This document shows, one piece after another, positions 1 through 11,776 of a stretch of 64,000 bases of DNA; the stretch's first letter is position 1, and every line of letters begins with the position of its first letter. This stretch comes from Paracyclopina nana (lineage: Eukaryota > Arthropoda > Copepoda > Cyclopoida > Cyclopettidae): NCBI GenBank assembly GCA_019096065.1, contig JAGUCH010000007.1, forward strand, positions 7,078,215-7,142,214, given 5' to 3'. The notes beneath the pieces are model-generated. The model did not search any database, was not told the DNA's origin, and saw only the letters and a list, made by a program, of their open reading frames with translations. Both the position numbers and the translations under genes were made by a program.

Positions 1-1183
1 CATACTAAATGACGAATCATTGATCCAAATTGGTGTGGATTGACACATCAATCTGCCTAAAATAATTGCCAGTACAGCCTCAAATGCGACTGAGGATGCA
101 GTTGGTCACTTTGATATAAGGGGCATTTTTAGTCCTATGACTACCCTCAATCGAATTTCTGAGTGCCCCTTTCCACTACATGCACTGTTCGAAGATGGCA
201 TCTTCTTCAGTTACATTAGTGAGATCTAGAATGGGGAGGCGCTTTGGGTCTAATTCAGGGCTGGAAAGGGTTCACAGGTAAATGGCATCCCTTTCATGCT
301 GCTCCCTGGCAGCCTTCAATTCTTGAAAAAGTAAGTACATAACCTGCCCATTATCAAGATTAGGGGGAGGAAAAACATTGAAGCCAGAAGTGGCCCATAT
401 TGAGGAAGTTGGTTCTCCTTGTTGAGATTTAAAGCCTCTAGATCAAGATCAACACGCCAAGTCTCAGCATAATACAAGGATTTTCGCTTCACTGCCATAT
501 GCAGTGAACCCTCTGCCAAGTTGACAAAAATGCTTATTGAAGTGCTTTATTTTCTTGTGGTTTTAATGTCTACTCCTGCATTGTGGTCTGCTCAAAGGTG
601 TAGTGATTCTGGCGAAGAAGAAGATCCAGACTTAGCAACACACGAATTTCAAGTGAAGAAAAATGCCTACAAAACTGAAAGTAAGGCTGGTCAGTGCAGA
701 AGGCTAGTGACACTATTGATAAAAACATTCAAGAGACATAGGTAGTGTGCTAGCCCCAATATTTTCTCCCCAATATTGGCTCCATCATAACAAGATGTTC
801 AATGATATAATTGTTGTGGGAGCCCATACTGATGCTTGTGGTTAATTTTAATGACTGTGTTGGAGCAATCAGCAAAGAATTGATAGCATAAAAAGGGAGA
901 AAATATTGTGGCTTGGGGTCCTGCCTCTTTTTGGCCTTGAGGTTCTTATCTGGCCCGCTGGCTCATCAGCAGCAATTTCAAGATCGGACCCAAAATCCTC
1001 ATCATCATCCCCTTTCAAAACTAAAAACTATTGCTTTCTGGGCCATGTTTCTGAAGGGCATGGCCCCTGTATAGTCTTTGGTTTAGGTGCTGGTGCTGGG
1101 TCAGAGCCAGCAGTTTCATTTTGTGTGGAAGTATTTAAGTTGGCTACCATGTGTGTTAATTTTTGGATAGCTCCCACAATAGC
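1..1183. other. Left edge, probable decayed retroelement tail
   Basis: No gene is supported here. The minus strand holds short open stretches that continue the low-complexity, acidic and basic composition of the neighbouring gag-like fragment, with stops between them. A plus-strand open stretch at 906-1568 lies antisense to the recognisable gag-like sequence and is treated as a shadow. The most likely reading is the eroded 3' part of the retroelement copy that starts near 2,682. Confidence 0.3.
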
Positions 1184-2682
1184 TCAATTTTCTGATGAAC
1201 TGCTCACTGCATTAACCTTGGGCCCCTTTTTTCTGGGAGCCTCCTCAGTCTCCTCAATGAGGAAGTCAAGGAGATATTCTCCCACTAATGCGGGGACATT
1301 AATACCACAGGAAATCATTTGTTCCCTTTTCAAGTCCTCCCTAAGAATCTTTTTGATCAAAATGCTGTCTGAAGAGGACAACACTTTTTCTTTTAACAAT
1401 GAGTTGATCTGGGAGGTCGTTCTTTCAGGGAAAGCTAATATGACAGTCTTTTGCAAGTTAAGATATGAGGCTCTGAGATTGCCATTGCACAGTGGGTTTA
1501 TTTGCCGATTTCACGCGCACGGAAAAAAGTCGCGAAATCAACGTAGCACCTTTTCTTATTGGCTGTAAGCTAAAAATATTGCATCCTGGCACCCGGGAGA
1601 GCAAGTAAGAGCAGCCAATTCTGGTGGATTATCAATTTATGCTATTAGCTTGACTTCCCTGACTTGGTCACTCAATTGGAGTCGTTTGGAATCAAAAGTT
1701 ATGGGCGATTCAATTTTTTCTCAAATTGTGCAAAGTTGCTGTTCTACTGAAGTCGCCAAAATCAACTTTTGCCCAAAAATTATGCTTCCTTCACCAAATT
1801 TGAATCTTTATCTGTCAATAAACATTAATTTGTGCTCTTTAGATAGCCTAGAAGTCATACAAATTAGAAACTGAAAATGGGTGCTAAAATCGGAAATCTG
1901 CGATTTGACGTAATTTCTCGTGCGCGTAAAATCGGCTTTTTGATCCACTGTGCATTGTCAATCTGTGTTTTAAAGAACGCAGCCACCTTGGACCCGTCAA
2001 TTGGGGCCATTGCGTAGTCCCTGCAGACGTTTTCTAACACCGATCCCAAGTCATCATGCTTGTTCAAATTGGAGATCAGTTTATAGAATTCAGGGACCAA
2101 TTTGACCCTGAGTAACTGCAAGAAGTCTAATTCAGAGTAATTTTTCGAGAGCTGCAGAGTGCTCATATATTCAAAGAAATAAAAAAGTTCCTTTGAGGAC
2201 TCCGTGAGAGGGTTTTTAAACATCGAGTCCAATAATTTGATCGTGCTAGTGATCTCCTTAAGGTCTGCATTTACTTCATTCTCAAAAGAAAAAGTTGGTA
2301 GAGGATCCTGAAATTTAGGGAAATCCTCCATCAAGATTTGAACTTTTTTCTGTTCTTTCAATTGTTCCTGCTTAACCATTGCCATGAGAGAAGGTAGGTT
2401 AGCAGTTTGCTTTAGAAGTTTTGAAGCTGATTTCTTGTCAGCTTCTGATGCATCCCTTTTCAAGGAAATCAGACTAGCCCTAGTAAGATTGTTCAGAATG
2501 GGAATGTAAGAACTATCAATTATTTCTTGGGCATCAAAAAATTTGTCTGCACTTGAAGCCCTTGAAGAAGATAGAGAGACAGCCCTAGAAGTGGGTCTAG
2601 AAGTTGGCCTAGAGGTGGGCCTGGAAGAAGGTCTAGAGGCCCCTTTAGAGGCATTAGGTTGGGAAGGACCAGCCATATCCAT
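1184..2682 (-). pseudogene. Gag-like gene of a decayed retroelement, copy 1
   Basis: The minus-strand frame opens with ATG at 2682, passes through a Ser/Arg-rich tract (repeats of the type SRPTSRPTSRP) and then a helical region that includes the phrase KLVPEFYKLISNL. It stays open to 1864. A second fragment at 1456-1184 (with the phrase SSSDSILIKKILREDL) continues the same protein after a break. A second, more damaged copy lies at 3,000-4,397 with the same order of motifs. That copy is followed by a CX2CX4HX4C zinc knuckle, which is why I call both gag-like. No reverse transcriptase is visible in the window for this element. It could instead be a domesticated gag-derived gene, because about 270 codons remain open, but the downstream break argues for decay. 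Confidence 0.5.
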
Positions 2683-2999
2683 TTTCTCCAGAAAAGTAAG
2701 CAAAGAAGTCACAAAATGGAAAAAGTCATTTTGGTTGCAAAATTCAAAAATAGCCTGGATCGCCAATGTAGAGTTTTTGGTTTGATCACGAGGAATAAAT
2801 GGATGTGATTGGAGAATAAAGAGACAAAAGTGATGACTGACCTTATTTATTGTAGATCTAAGTATGACCTTAAGGTTGGAAGGATTGTTGCAGACTGGGG
2901 AGATACATGAGAGAAAAATACCTGTGAGCGCGCGCGTGTACATTGTGATATAATATGGTCTTACAGGTAAAACATGAGGGTAAATGGAACATTTCAATA

Positions 3000-4397
3000 C
3001 ACCCCTTAATTAGTTTTTTGGTGCCTGCTCCAAATGGACAAGGCAATCTTTTGCTTTGTGGAAGCCTCTCTGGCATTTTTTGCAAATGCTGAAGCTACCT
3101 TCAGTATTTCTTAGAATGCAAAAAGTGTTGGTATAGGAGCAATCATCCTGAGATTCTTGTTTCTGAAGTAATTAAGAACTTCATTGGAAAAGTATGCTCT
3201 TGGCCCCTTCCTGACTAGCACAGGAAATTCAATAGGGCTGTGCTCAGGGAGGTAGCGACCATTTATCATGGTGTAGCATGGCCTCTCCTGTTTGCTAATG
3301 AGGTTTTTGTTTTTCAAAAATCTTTTTGCACGATTGAAATTTGTTGTGAAAAAAGTGCCAAACTCTCAGGTCCTCCCTCAGAATCTTTTTTATCAAAATG
3401 CTGTCTGACGAGGACAACACTTTTTCTTTTAACAATGAGTTGATTTGGGATGTGGTTCTCTCATGTGGGATTAACATTCCTACATTGGAAGGAGAATATC
3501 TCCTTGACTTCCTCATTGAGGAGACAGAGGAGGCACGTAGGAAAAAGGGCCAAAAATTGATTCAGTGAGGGGTTCTATCAAAAAATTGACGCACATGAAA
3601 AGCCAAAATCGCAGTTTTTTGCAAGTTCAAATTGGAGGATCTGAGATTGCCAAAGTCAATTTGTGTTTTGAAAAACTTGGATCCATCAATTGGAGCCATT
3701 GCATAGTCTCTGCAGACTTTTTCCAACACAGATCCCAAATCATCATGTTTGTGGAGGTTGGAAATGAGCTTGTAAAATTCAGGGACCAACTTGACCCTGA
3801 GGAGCTGCTTGAAGGCTAACTATGAATAATTTTTTGAGAGCTGCAGTGAGCTCATGTATTCGAAAAAATAAAAAAGTTCTTTTGAGGATTCCATGAGAGG
3901 GGTTTTAAACATGGAGTCCAACAACTTGATAGTGATCTCTTTCAGGTCAGCATTGACTTCGTTTTCAAAAGAAAAAGTGGGTAGAGGATCTTGAAACTTA
4001 GGGAAATCTTCCATTAAAAACCTTCCTTTGTTCTTTCAATTATTCCTGCTTAACCATAGCCAGCCGAGATGGCAGGTTAGCAGTTTGTTTGAGAAGTTTC
4101 GAAGCTGACTTCTTGTCTAGAAGCAGACAAGAAGTCAGCTTCGACATTGTTGCATCTTTTTTCAAGGAGATCAAACTAGCTCTAGTCAAGTTTTAATAAG
4201 AGGTATGTAGGGATTACAAAATGATTCTTGGGCGTCAAAAAACTTGTCTGCACTTGAAGCCCTTGAAGAAGTCAAAGAAACAGCCCTAGAAGTGGGCCTA
4301 GAATTTTGTCTAGAGGTAGGCCTGGAAGAAGGTCCAGAGGCCCTTTTGAGGTATTACGAAAATTATCTCCTGGCTGGGAAGAACCTGCCATATCCAT
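3000..4397 (-). pseudogene. Gag-like gene, copy 2, rearranged
   Basis: A second copy of the gag-like gene begins with ATG at 4397 and matches copy 1 through the stretches containing MEDFPKFQDPLPTFSFENEV and DDLGSVLEKVCRDYAMAPID, with several frame breaks. The segment at about 3,461-3,555 is inverted relative to copy 1: its plus strand matches the minus strand of 1,230-1,310. The left end, minus strand about 3,090-3,000, encodes a CCHC zinc knuckle of spacing CX2CX4HX4C (CKKCQRGFHKAKDC). It is a pseudogene: it has frameshifts, an inversion and a local palindrome at 4,099-4,144. Confidence 0.55.
4099..4144. repeat. Perfect 20-bp-arm palindrome
   Basis: Arms 4099-4118 and 4125-4144 are exact reverse complements (TCGAAGCTGACTTCTTGTCT on the left) with a 6-nt spacer. 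The matching place in gag-like copy 1 lacks the second arm, so the palindrome arose locally in copy 2, most simply by a template switch during repair or replication. Confidence 0.85.
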
Positions 4398-4918
4398 TTT
4401 CTCGATGATAAAAAGAATGTATGCAAAGAAGCTACACAAAAGAGAAACTATTTATGTTAGCAAAATTCAAAATAGCCTGCATCGCCAATGAAGAGTTTTT
4501 GATTTGCTGCTTGTAAGTGGAGCAATCAATATCATCTCCTTTGCTTTTATAATTTCTGGTAGAGTTGAGCCATTTACTGTATTGCACTACACAACACGAG
4601 CAGGACTTTTTAAAAGCAATATTTTGAGTTTTTTGCCATGTTGCAAAAAATCCCTGTCAATGTTTGATCCTGACTTGGGGATTTATATACATATACATCT
4701 GGATTTCGGCTTAGAGCATTCTATTACCTGATAATGACCTTCATGCACCTCCATCTGGAGCAATTATAAACAGGTGGAAGTTCTTACTTTTGCTCAAGTA
4801 GCTCAAGCTGATCACCAGCAGGCTCAATATCAGTTTTCTGGCTCTCCAAGATCAGGTATATCTAATTTTGGTAACAAGAAAAGAATAAATAAACTACTAC
4901 TTGTGGAAACCAATTTAA

Positions 4919-7681
4919 TTATTTCATTTTCAGCGTCATCAGAGCAAGAAACAGTAAGCCTAAGGTGAAAGTATCTAGATTGGAAGCAACTGATTCCATT
5001 GGTGGTGGCCGGCAGTCCTCTTTGGTGCACCCAACAGAGTAGTCAAAGTAGGCACTGTGAAGGCCAAAAAGGCCCAGACCAGGAGCTTGACCCTTGTACT
5101 CTGGCTTCATGTTTTGGGCATTCAAAATGAGAATGTTGCTCCTTGCTGCAACGCCATCAATCGTATTCACAATGATGTATCCATCATCTTCAGCTTCTCC
5201 TCCATTGGACACAAAAATGGGCTCAGTGCCAAACTCCCCATTTGGCAGTTCATAGGTTTTGCTATTTGAGGGGTTTTCAAAGTCCAGCTTCATGATGGCA
5301 TTTCTCAGCTTGAAAACATTCCTGACAGCATAGCCATACCTAAGAAGAGTATTAATTAAGCCAAAGGCGTAAAGTTGCTAGATTTGCAGCGCCATCTAGC
5401 CTGGCAACTCTACCCAGTACATTTGTCATGGCTACACTACATAGGCCATCACTAATGGGCTATTTTTTGGCTTTTGGTGCACTAATTCTTCACACTTTAC
5501 TAACATGACAAAATCACGGAAAAAATGGCACCCTATCAAGAGTTGTCAGCTTCTGGAATAAATAGGCGTAAAGTTGCTAGATTTGCAGCGCCATCTAGCA
5601 CGGCAACTTTGCCCAGTACATTTGACATGGCTGTACTACATTGGTGATCACTAATGGGCTATTTTTTGGCTTTGGGTGCAGTAATCCTAATCATTTTATT
5701 AATATGACATAATCTACGGATAAAATAGCACCCTTTCAAGAGTTGTCAGCTTCTGGAATAAAGTTGCTAGATTTGTAGCGCCATCTAGCACGGCAACTTT
5801 GCCAAGTACATTTAACATGGCTACACTACATAGGCCATCACGAATGGGCTATTTTTTGGCTTTTGGTGCACTAATTCTTAGCACTTTATTAACCTAAGGA
5901 TAAAATGGCTCCCTTTCAAGCCATAAAACCATATGCAACTCACGCAAATTTCCAAGCCTTTCATTGCTGAAACCAAATTTTTCTAACCTGATCAGCCAAT
6001 AAAATAGCCGCTCGAGATCACGTGACAATTTTACGCAAAGAAGCAGTTTTCCAAATTTTCTTGCCCAAAAAGCGCCATCTAGCGAAAAAGTTCCTCCCTC
6101 CAATGCTGCTCATTATTCACTTTTTGATGTAATTTTACCTGTATGGCTTGCCAGCAAAAGCCCAATTGATGTTGGGGAATTCCACATAAGTGTTTTCAGC
6201 TTGAGGGTGCAAAAGTTTGGCTACAGCCTTCTTGGTCTGCAAATTCAGCTCAAACCGAGTGATTTCGTTTTTCCAATAAGTCTGCCCATAGAGAGCTTCT
6301 TTGATTTGTGGATATTCAATGTAGGCCTTGGCATCATCATACTTAATGACGTCCATGTAAATGACATCTTTGTTGGAGGCATCTTCAAATGATCCAAATG
6401 AGTGGGTGATGAAGAAAGCATGGTCAGCATCAAGGAGTGTGACCTCAGAAGTGTTCTTGTTCACCACTATGAACCTGCCATTGACCTCAGGCTCATAGGT
6501 CAAGTCCCTGAGGAATCCAGGCTCAGCTTTGGCATCTCTGGCAAATGTGCAAGGATCCCTCAAGTAGGAAGACTCTGGCACAATGACATAATGTTCAGTG
6601 ACAGCAATTGTGTGCATGTGCCTGTGAACAAGCTAATTAAATATAACCCAAAAGTTTTGAGCAGTTTTACTACCTCACTCTGGCTTCTGGGTCAGGATAT
6701 GGACCATCATCATCTTCTGGGCATTTGGTCAAGTTGGCATTTTCAAATGGTATTTCAGCCATGATTTCCCTCACATTTCCCTCTGGAGTGGGCTTCACTG
6801 TGTACACCAATCTGGATGACATGACAAGGCTCTTTTCTTTGTTGAAAGCATAGGCAGCTGATGTGCTGATGATGCCAGCTTCTGGATCATCACTGACCTG
6901 TGCCTGGTGAGCTGGATTCAGGTCATTGTAGTAGGCTATGTCAGCATCATCATCAATGGGGAAGCTCCCCACCAGAGGGCCTCCCAAATTGTAGAAGCCT
7001 GCACCAATTGCCCTCACATTGTGGGGATCCACTTGGTGGCCTTCGTGGTACTCAGCCATGGCCAAAACATCTTTGCCAACTTGCCACCAAGAAACGTGGA
7101 AGATGCCATCAGGCTGCAGAAAACAGCTGAATGACTACTATTTTTTGTAGTTGCATTTGCTCACCTTTTTGCCATTGTACAAATCTGGGGCATGTTTCTC
7201 CACTTGGCTCTCATTGAAAGTGGCATAGGTGGTGCTGAAAAATACCGAGGATTTCGACATATCTTCCCCATAGGTATCCCTGTCATTACAAAATTCAGAT
7301 TCTGGTTTTTCATCGGATTTTTTTTAGAAACCTGTAAATGTCATTTTTGTTGGTGTCATAGAATTTGCTGTTGAAGAAGGCTTTCCCATCAGCAAATGAA
7401 AAGGATTGGCCCACTTCAATGCAGTCGAAAAGGTGGTCAATCCTGTCCAAAAAATCCAATTCTGGCTTGGTGCTCCTGCCCAAGACGCCGCAGCCATGCC
7501 TTGCAAAAGATCCCTCCAGGCTCGCTGGCACTTGTCCATAAATCACCTTCACAGGGTGCTGGTGAAAGCTGTGATTCATGCCAAGATTTCCATAGCCAAC
7601 CTCAAGCTGCTCAATTGTATCCTCTGGCCCACAAAAGGCCAAAGCAGGGAAAAAGAGGCAAAGTGTAAAAGTCTTCCACAT
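4919..7681 (-). CDS. Carotenoid oxygenase (BCO/NinaB/RPE65 family), secreted form
   Basis: Five exons join in phase on the minus strand: 7681-7332, 7279-7165, 7113-6674, 6621-6139 and 5339-4919, giving 602 codons and a stop, all with GT-AG borders. The family cleaves carotenoids, or isomerises retinoids, with a non-haem iron held by four histidines. Family-like landmarks are LEGSFARHGCG near residue 60, HMHTIAVTEHYVIVPES at the start of exon 4 and LGLFGLHSAYF near the C-terminus, each with a candidate His ligand. Oddities: the protein starts with a clear signal peptide (MWKTFTLCLFFPALAF) and ends with a short hydrophobic tail after a Ser/Asn-rich stretch, suggesting secretion or a GPI-type anchor, whereas classical members are cytosolic or membrane-associated. 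Intron 4 (6138-5340) carries a tandem dispersed repeat. Family sure; exact substrate unknown. Confidence 0.85.
5365..6100. repeat. Dispersed repeat, three head-to-tail units plus tail, in intron
   Basis: Three copies of a roughly 190-bp unit start near 5,366, 5,566 and 5,760. Each contains GCGCCATCTAGC followed by a CAGTACATTT-like stretch and GGGCTATTTTTTGGC. They end in a distinct tail (about 5,920-6,100) containing CGCTCGAGATCACGTGA and a last AGCGCCATCTAGCG. The same unit-plus-tail structure, with two units, lies in the CREB intron at 50,085-50,660. It is a non-autonomous repeat family whose internal unit number varies. Confidence 0.8.
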
Positions 7682-7873
7682 CTTGGAAATGTATGCACTG
7701 ATTGACCTTTATCATTATCTTGAAAAGCTGATAAACTGAATTTGTCGGACAGATGAAAGCAACAAACAGAAAATGGATCAATATTATGCATCATTAAAGT
7801 TGACCTTTTTTTAAAAGCAGCTTTATGGAATTTTCCACCAATCAAAAAGTGGCATAAAATGTATTTTGGCTAC

Positions 7874-8887
7874 TCAATTGAAAAATTCGGCCAAGTCTGA
7901 CCAGTCAAAAGTGCCATCTTCAAAAAAGTCCATTCTGGGAACTCTGGAGGAGTCAGCAAAGTTGCCATTATTGGTTGGGAATAGGGCAGTGTGATTCCTT
8001 AGATTTCTCAGCAATCTCATCACCTCACTGTTTTGCATCTCTGGAATTCTGCTTCGCCTCTCAAACTGGGAGAATGGCATTGGAATCATGTTCATCAATG
8101 CCAAAGCAGTCATGCCACACTCAGGTCCAAACATCCTGTTGAAAACTTCCCCTTTGATGGTCTCCTTTAAACAAATATTTAATTATGAAAAGTCAAGATA
8201 GGACAAATATACCTGAAATTGAAACTCCTTGTATTTCATGCACCATTTGACACTTTGCAGCTGGTCCAGATTTTCAATTTTCAATCCAGACTGGGCCAAG
8301 GTCTCATTGAGGCACATGTTGAACTCAATTTTGGCCAAGCTGCCTTTGAAGCATCCAATGATGCCAAGGATTTGTTCAGATGAATGGATATCATTAGAAA
8401 AGCTCTGAAAAAAGTTGAAACTAAAGAAAGTAAATTGAAAATATTATCCAATTAAAAATTATCAATAATTAGCATGAAGATGAAATGTAATGAAAGTAGT
8501 GCTCACAGTGTCAAAGTTGATGCAGTTTTGGTACTCCTCAGGCAAATAGTTTCTGGTGCAGTTCACAAGGCCACTGACATTGTTGTAGTTTTGGTGAAAG
8601 CACCTTGTGCAATCCCAATTACTGCTGCCATTCTTGAGCGAGCAATGCTGATTCAACCAGACATCAATCACTGCCCCACCAGCAATGCCAACCCTGTCCA
8701 ACTTCAAAACTGGCTCAACTCCATTCATAGAGTTCAAGGAGTTGCTTAAAATGTGCTGCATTTTATACAGCCATTCCACTTCGGTGTCCTCATGTTGGCC
8801 TTCAATCAAGGCCACTGTTAAGGCCAAAAGTAATGCTTGAATCTGCATGTTGCATGCTAGACTCATGGAAACGCATTGGAACTTCAC
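7874..8887 (-). CDS. Small secreted Cys-containing protein, family unknown
   Basis: Three exons join in phase: 8887-8507, 8404-8213 and 8164-7874 (stop at the left end), giving 287 aa from the first ATG. The better start is probably the ATG at 8848, because it places a clean signal peptide (MQIQALLLALTVALIEG) at the N-terminus. The mature protein has several Cys (for example WDCTRCFHQNY and ECGMTALAL) and N-glycosylation sites such as NVS and NCT. I do not recognise the family. It sits between the carotenoid oxygenase and the glycosyltransferase-like pair, all on the same strand but each with its own signal or anchor. Confidence 0.7.
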
Positions 8888-8952
8888 AGGTACATTTTTT
8901 TATTCATGATAAATCACAATAGAAATTGATGACTGGGCACAAAAATGAGGTG

Positions 8953-10178
8953 TCAACAATAAATCCAGTTGCGATGCTCACCAGGCCTACACTGCACAGG
9001 ACATTCATAAGTTTTATTGAATGGGATCGAATCCTCCAATGAATTTGATGCGCCAACATAATTGCCCACACCTTCTGGCCTTTGAGTTGGAAAAGCTCTT
9101 GAAAATTGATGCACCTTGCAAGAATACGAGTCATGAAACAAGGCCTTTGCTCCCTGATAAATCCATGGCCTATTTAAAGTCATAATGTTCACTGAATTTA
9201 AGAAAGGCGATTGATATTGAATACCAAAAGTATTTTTGAAGAACTGCTTTGTCATGGTCATACTGTGTTCGCTTGCCATAAAAATCATTGGACCGCTCAA
9301 ACATTTGGTTGAAGATGGCTTCGATTTGTGGCCTCGAATGTGGAGTCAGCTTCATGCCCCAAAGTCCAGCCATGATGGGATCAACATGCTTTGGATGATC
9401 CCTCATGCCATGGAATTCCTTCAGATGCTCTCATGATGAAAAATTGTTGATTTGTAATATAATAAAATTACTTGAGTTGATGCGATGAAATCATAGACTG
9501 CTCTCGCTTCTCGAAGACTTATGAGGGACTCCAAATCTCGCACTAGTGCAATGTCAACCTGAGGATCCAGAAGCGGAAAGAAACTCCATATGAGAGGGTA
9601 AACTCGGGTGATGTTTCCAAATCTGGGGATTTGTTCAGCGTTACAAATGTCCAATTCTGGAGATTGGCAAGCAATGTCGCACAGCTGTGGCAGGAAGCTT
9701 GAGTGCTTTGAAAATTGGAAGTAGATCCTCATTGTCCAATCCGGACCATAAAATTGACGCATCAGATCCAGATTCAACTTGATATTATGCATGTAGCTAT
9801 CAAGGACGTTGTCATAAATGCCACTATATGGAACAAGATGTATGCATTTTTAAAGAGAAGGCAATAATTTCTTAGTGCTCACTTTGAGAAAATGCTGTAG
9901 GAAATCACTTTTTGGTGGAATCCTCTGAGCACAGTGGCCTCTTTGGAGCATGTGGTCTTTTCCAAAATATCTTGTTTTCTCTGCACGCCTAACCAGTTTG
10001 CTTCTGCAGACACTTTTTTGTCACAGCTACATTCCTGAATCTGCAAATTTGGTACAGTATTCATGTACTCCTCAATCTTGTGCACTGTAAATCTTTTCCT
10101 GGTGATTTCAAATTGAGGCACCAAGATGAATGCAATTGAGAGGACCACGCAAAGTGAGACTATTGCCAATCTCTTCAT
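8953..10178 (-). CDS. Type II membrane protein, glycosyltransferase-like, paralog A
   Basis: Four exons join in phase: 10178-9883, 9823-9472, 9427-9225 and 9169-8953, giving 355 aa. An N-terminal signal-anchor (LAIVSLCVVLSIAFILV) is followed by a luminal domain. Diagnostic phrases are FYGPDWTMRIYFQ, an LVRDLES motif that fits a DxD-type metal site, HGMRDHPKH, MAGLWGMKLTP, and a C-terminal block ending CPVQCRPGEHRNWIYC. The same landmarks, in order, occur in the neighbour at 10,492-11,776, so this is a tandem duplication. The layout suggests a Golgi enzyme that transfers sugars, but I cannot name the CAZy family and activity is inferred only from topology and the DxD-like motif. Confidence 0.75.
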
Positions 10179-10491
10179 GTTGGCGATTCATTTGGTCACA
10201 GACAAAGTTGCATGCTCACAATAACTTTGGTTGTCATACCAACGATTTTTCTAATGTAACCAAATGAACCCAATAAATGCCAAAAGTTTGAATTTACCTA
10301 ATAGTTTAGCCATGAATGATTCAATTTTTGTAGAGTCTAAAATTGAAAAACAATCCAGTAGAGAGAAAAAATTGTTTATGAATCTCTTGGCTTGAGCAAT
10401 TTGCCGTGATTTTAATGACCAACATCAGATTATTGGTTTTATGTGACATTTATCAACAGTGAAAAAGTAGTCATTTCAATTAGAAAACTTG

Positions 10492-11776
10492 CTAGCAATA
10501 CATCCAGTCTTTGTGATACTTTGGCCTACATTCTTGAGGACACTCATACTTCTTAGTTGATGGAATGGAATTGCCCAATGAGATCACCGAGCCAACAAAG
10601 TTCCCCAGACCTTCTGGCCTTTGAGTTGGAAATGCTTTGGAGAACCCGTACTTTTTGCAAAAGTACGAGTCATGAAAAAGGGCCACAGATTGTGCCCAAG
10701 GCCTAAAATACACAAAAAAACTTTAAGGCTCTATACAGCTAAATTACTCCTATCTAGCATATACCAAATGTAGCGAGTGAGAACTGTTTGGTCATGTTGA
10801 GCTTCTGTTCGCTTGCCAAACAAATGTGAGGACTTGGCCAACATTGAGTCGAATGACGATTTCATTTGAGACCTCATGTCTGGAGTCAGCTTCATGCCCC
10901 AAAGTCCACCAAGAATGGGAACGTCATGTTGGGGATGATCCCTCATACCATGAAATTCCTAAAAAATATTTATAAATGATTGTCTCCCTTTTGCATAACA
11001 TTGATTTTAAATACCCGTCCTGAAAAGAGGAACTCATTGACGGCATCCACTTCACGAGGACTTATTTGCGAATCAAGATCTCTGACTAGGAAAACGTCGA
11101 CTTGAGGATCAAGCGATGGAAGGAATCTCCAGATGAGAGGATACATGGCAGAAATGTTTCCAAACTTTGGGTTTTGCTCAATGTTGCAAATGTCCAGTTG
11201 AGAGTTTTGGCAAGCAATGTTGCACAGCTTCGACATCATGGTGGAGTTATCCGGAATCTGGTAGTAGAGCCTCATTGTCCAATCCGGACCGTACAATTTC
11301 TGTATCAGATCCAGATTGATTTTGATGCCTTCAAAATAGTCTCTTTGGTAACTGTCAAAAGTTCCTCTGTGACAACAAAAAAAAGCAATTGATTTCACAA
11401 ATAAATGATGGTCATTTTTGAAGGCCTTACCCACTGTAAAATGTGAATGCAATGACTTTTTGGTGAGCTCCCCTAACTCTTGCAACTTCCTGAATAAAAA
11501 AAGAAGTGTGATAAGGAAAATTCTTACTGCAGAGCTTGAAATCACCTTTGAACATGTTGCCTCTTTGAATACATCACTTTTGGGGTCAATTTCAGTCCAA
11601 TAGTCATCTTTTCTCACACTTCTCAAGCATCCACATGCTTCCAAAGGCTCCAGAGCAAGTTTGCCAAATTGAGGAAAATCTGCATTTGCAGGCTTCTCAA
11701 TAATGTTGATTCTTGGCACCACGAAGCAAAACAGGAGGAAAGTGGCAGCAAATGAGAGCACTGCAATTTTCTTCAT
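10492..11776 (-). CDS. Type II membrane protein, glycosyltransferase-like, paralog B
   Basis: Five exons join in phase: 11776-11546, 11489-11431, 11366-11015, 10958-10765 and 10702-10492, giving 348 aa. Compared with paralog A it has one extra intron (11545-11490), placed just after the Cys-Ser-Lys near residue 77, so either B gained or A lost an intron. Shared landmarks are an N-terminal anchor (VLSFAATFLLFCFVVP), LYGPDWTMRLYYQ, LVRDLDSQ (DxD), HGMRDHPQH, GGLWGMKLTP, FGKRTEAQHDQ and a C-terminus ending CRPKYHKDWMYC. Function is inferred as for paralog A. The gap between the genes (10,179-10,491) has no coding signal. Confidence 0.75.
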
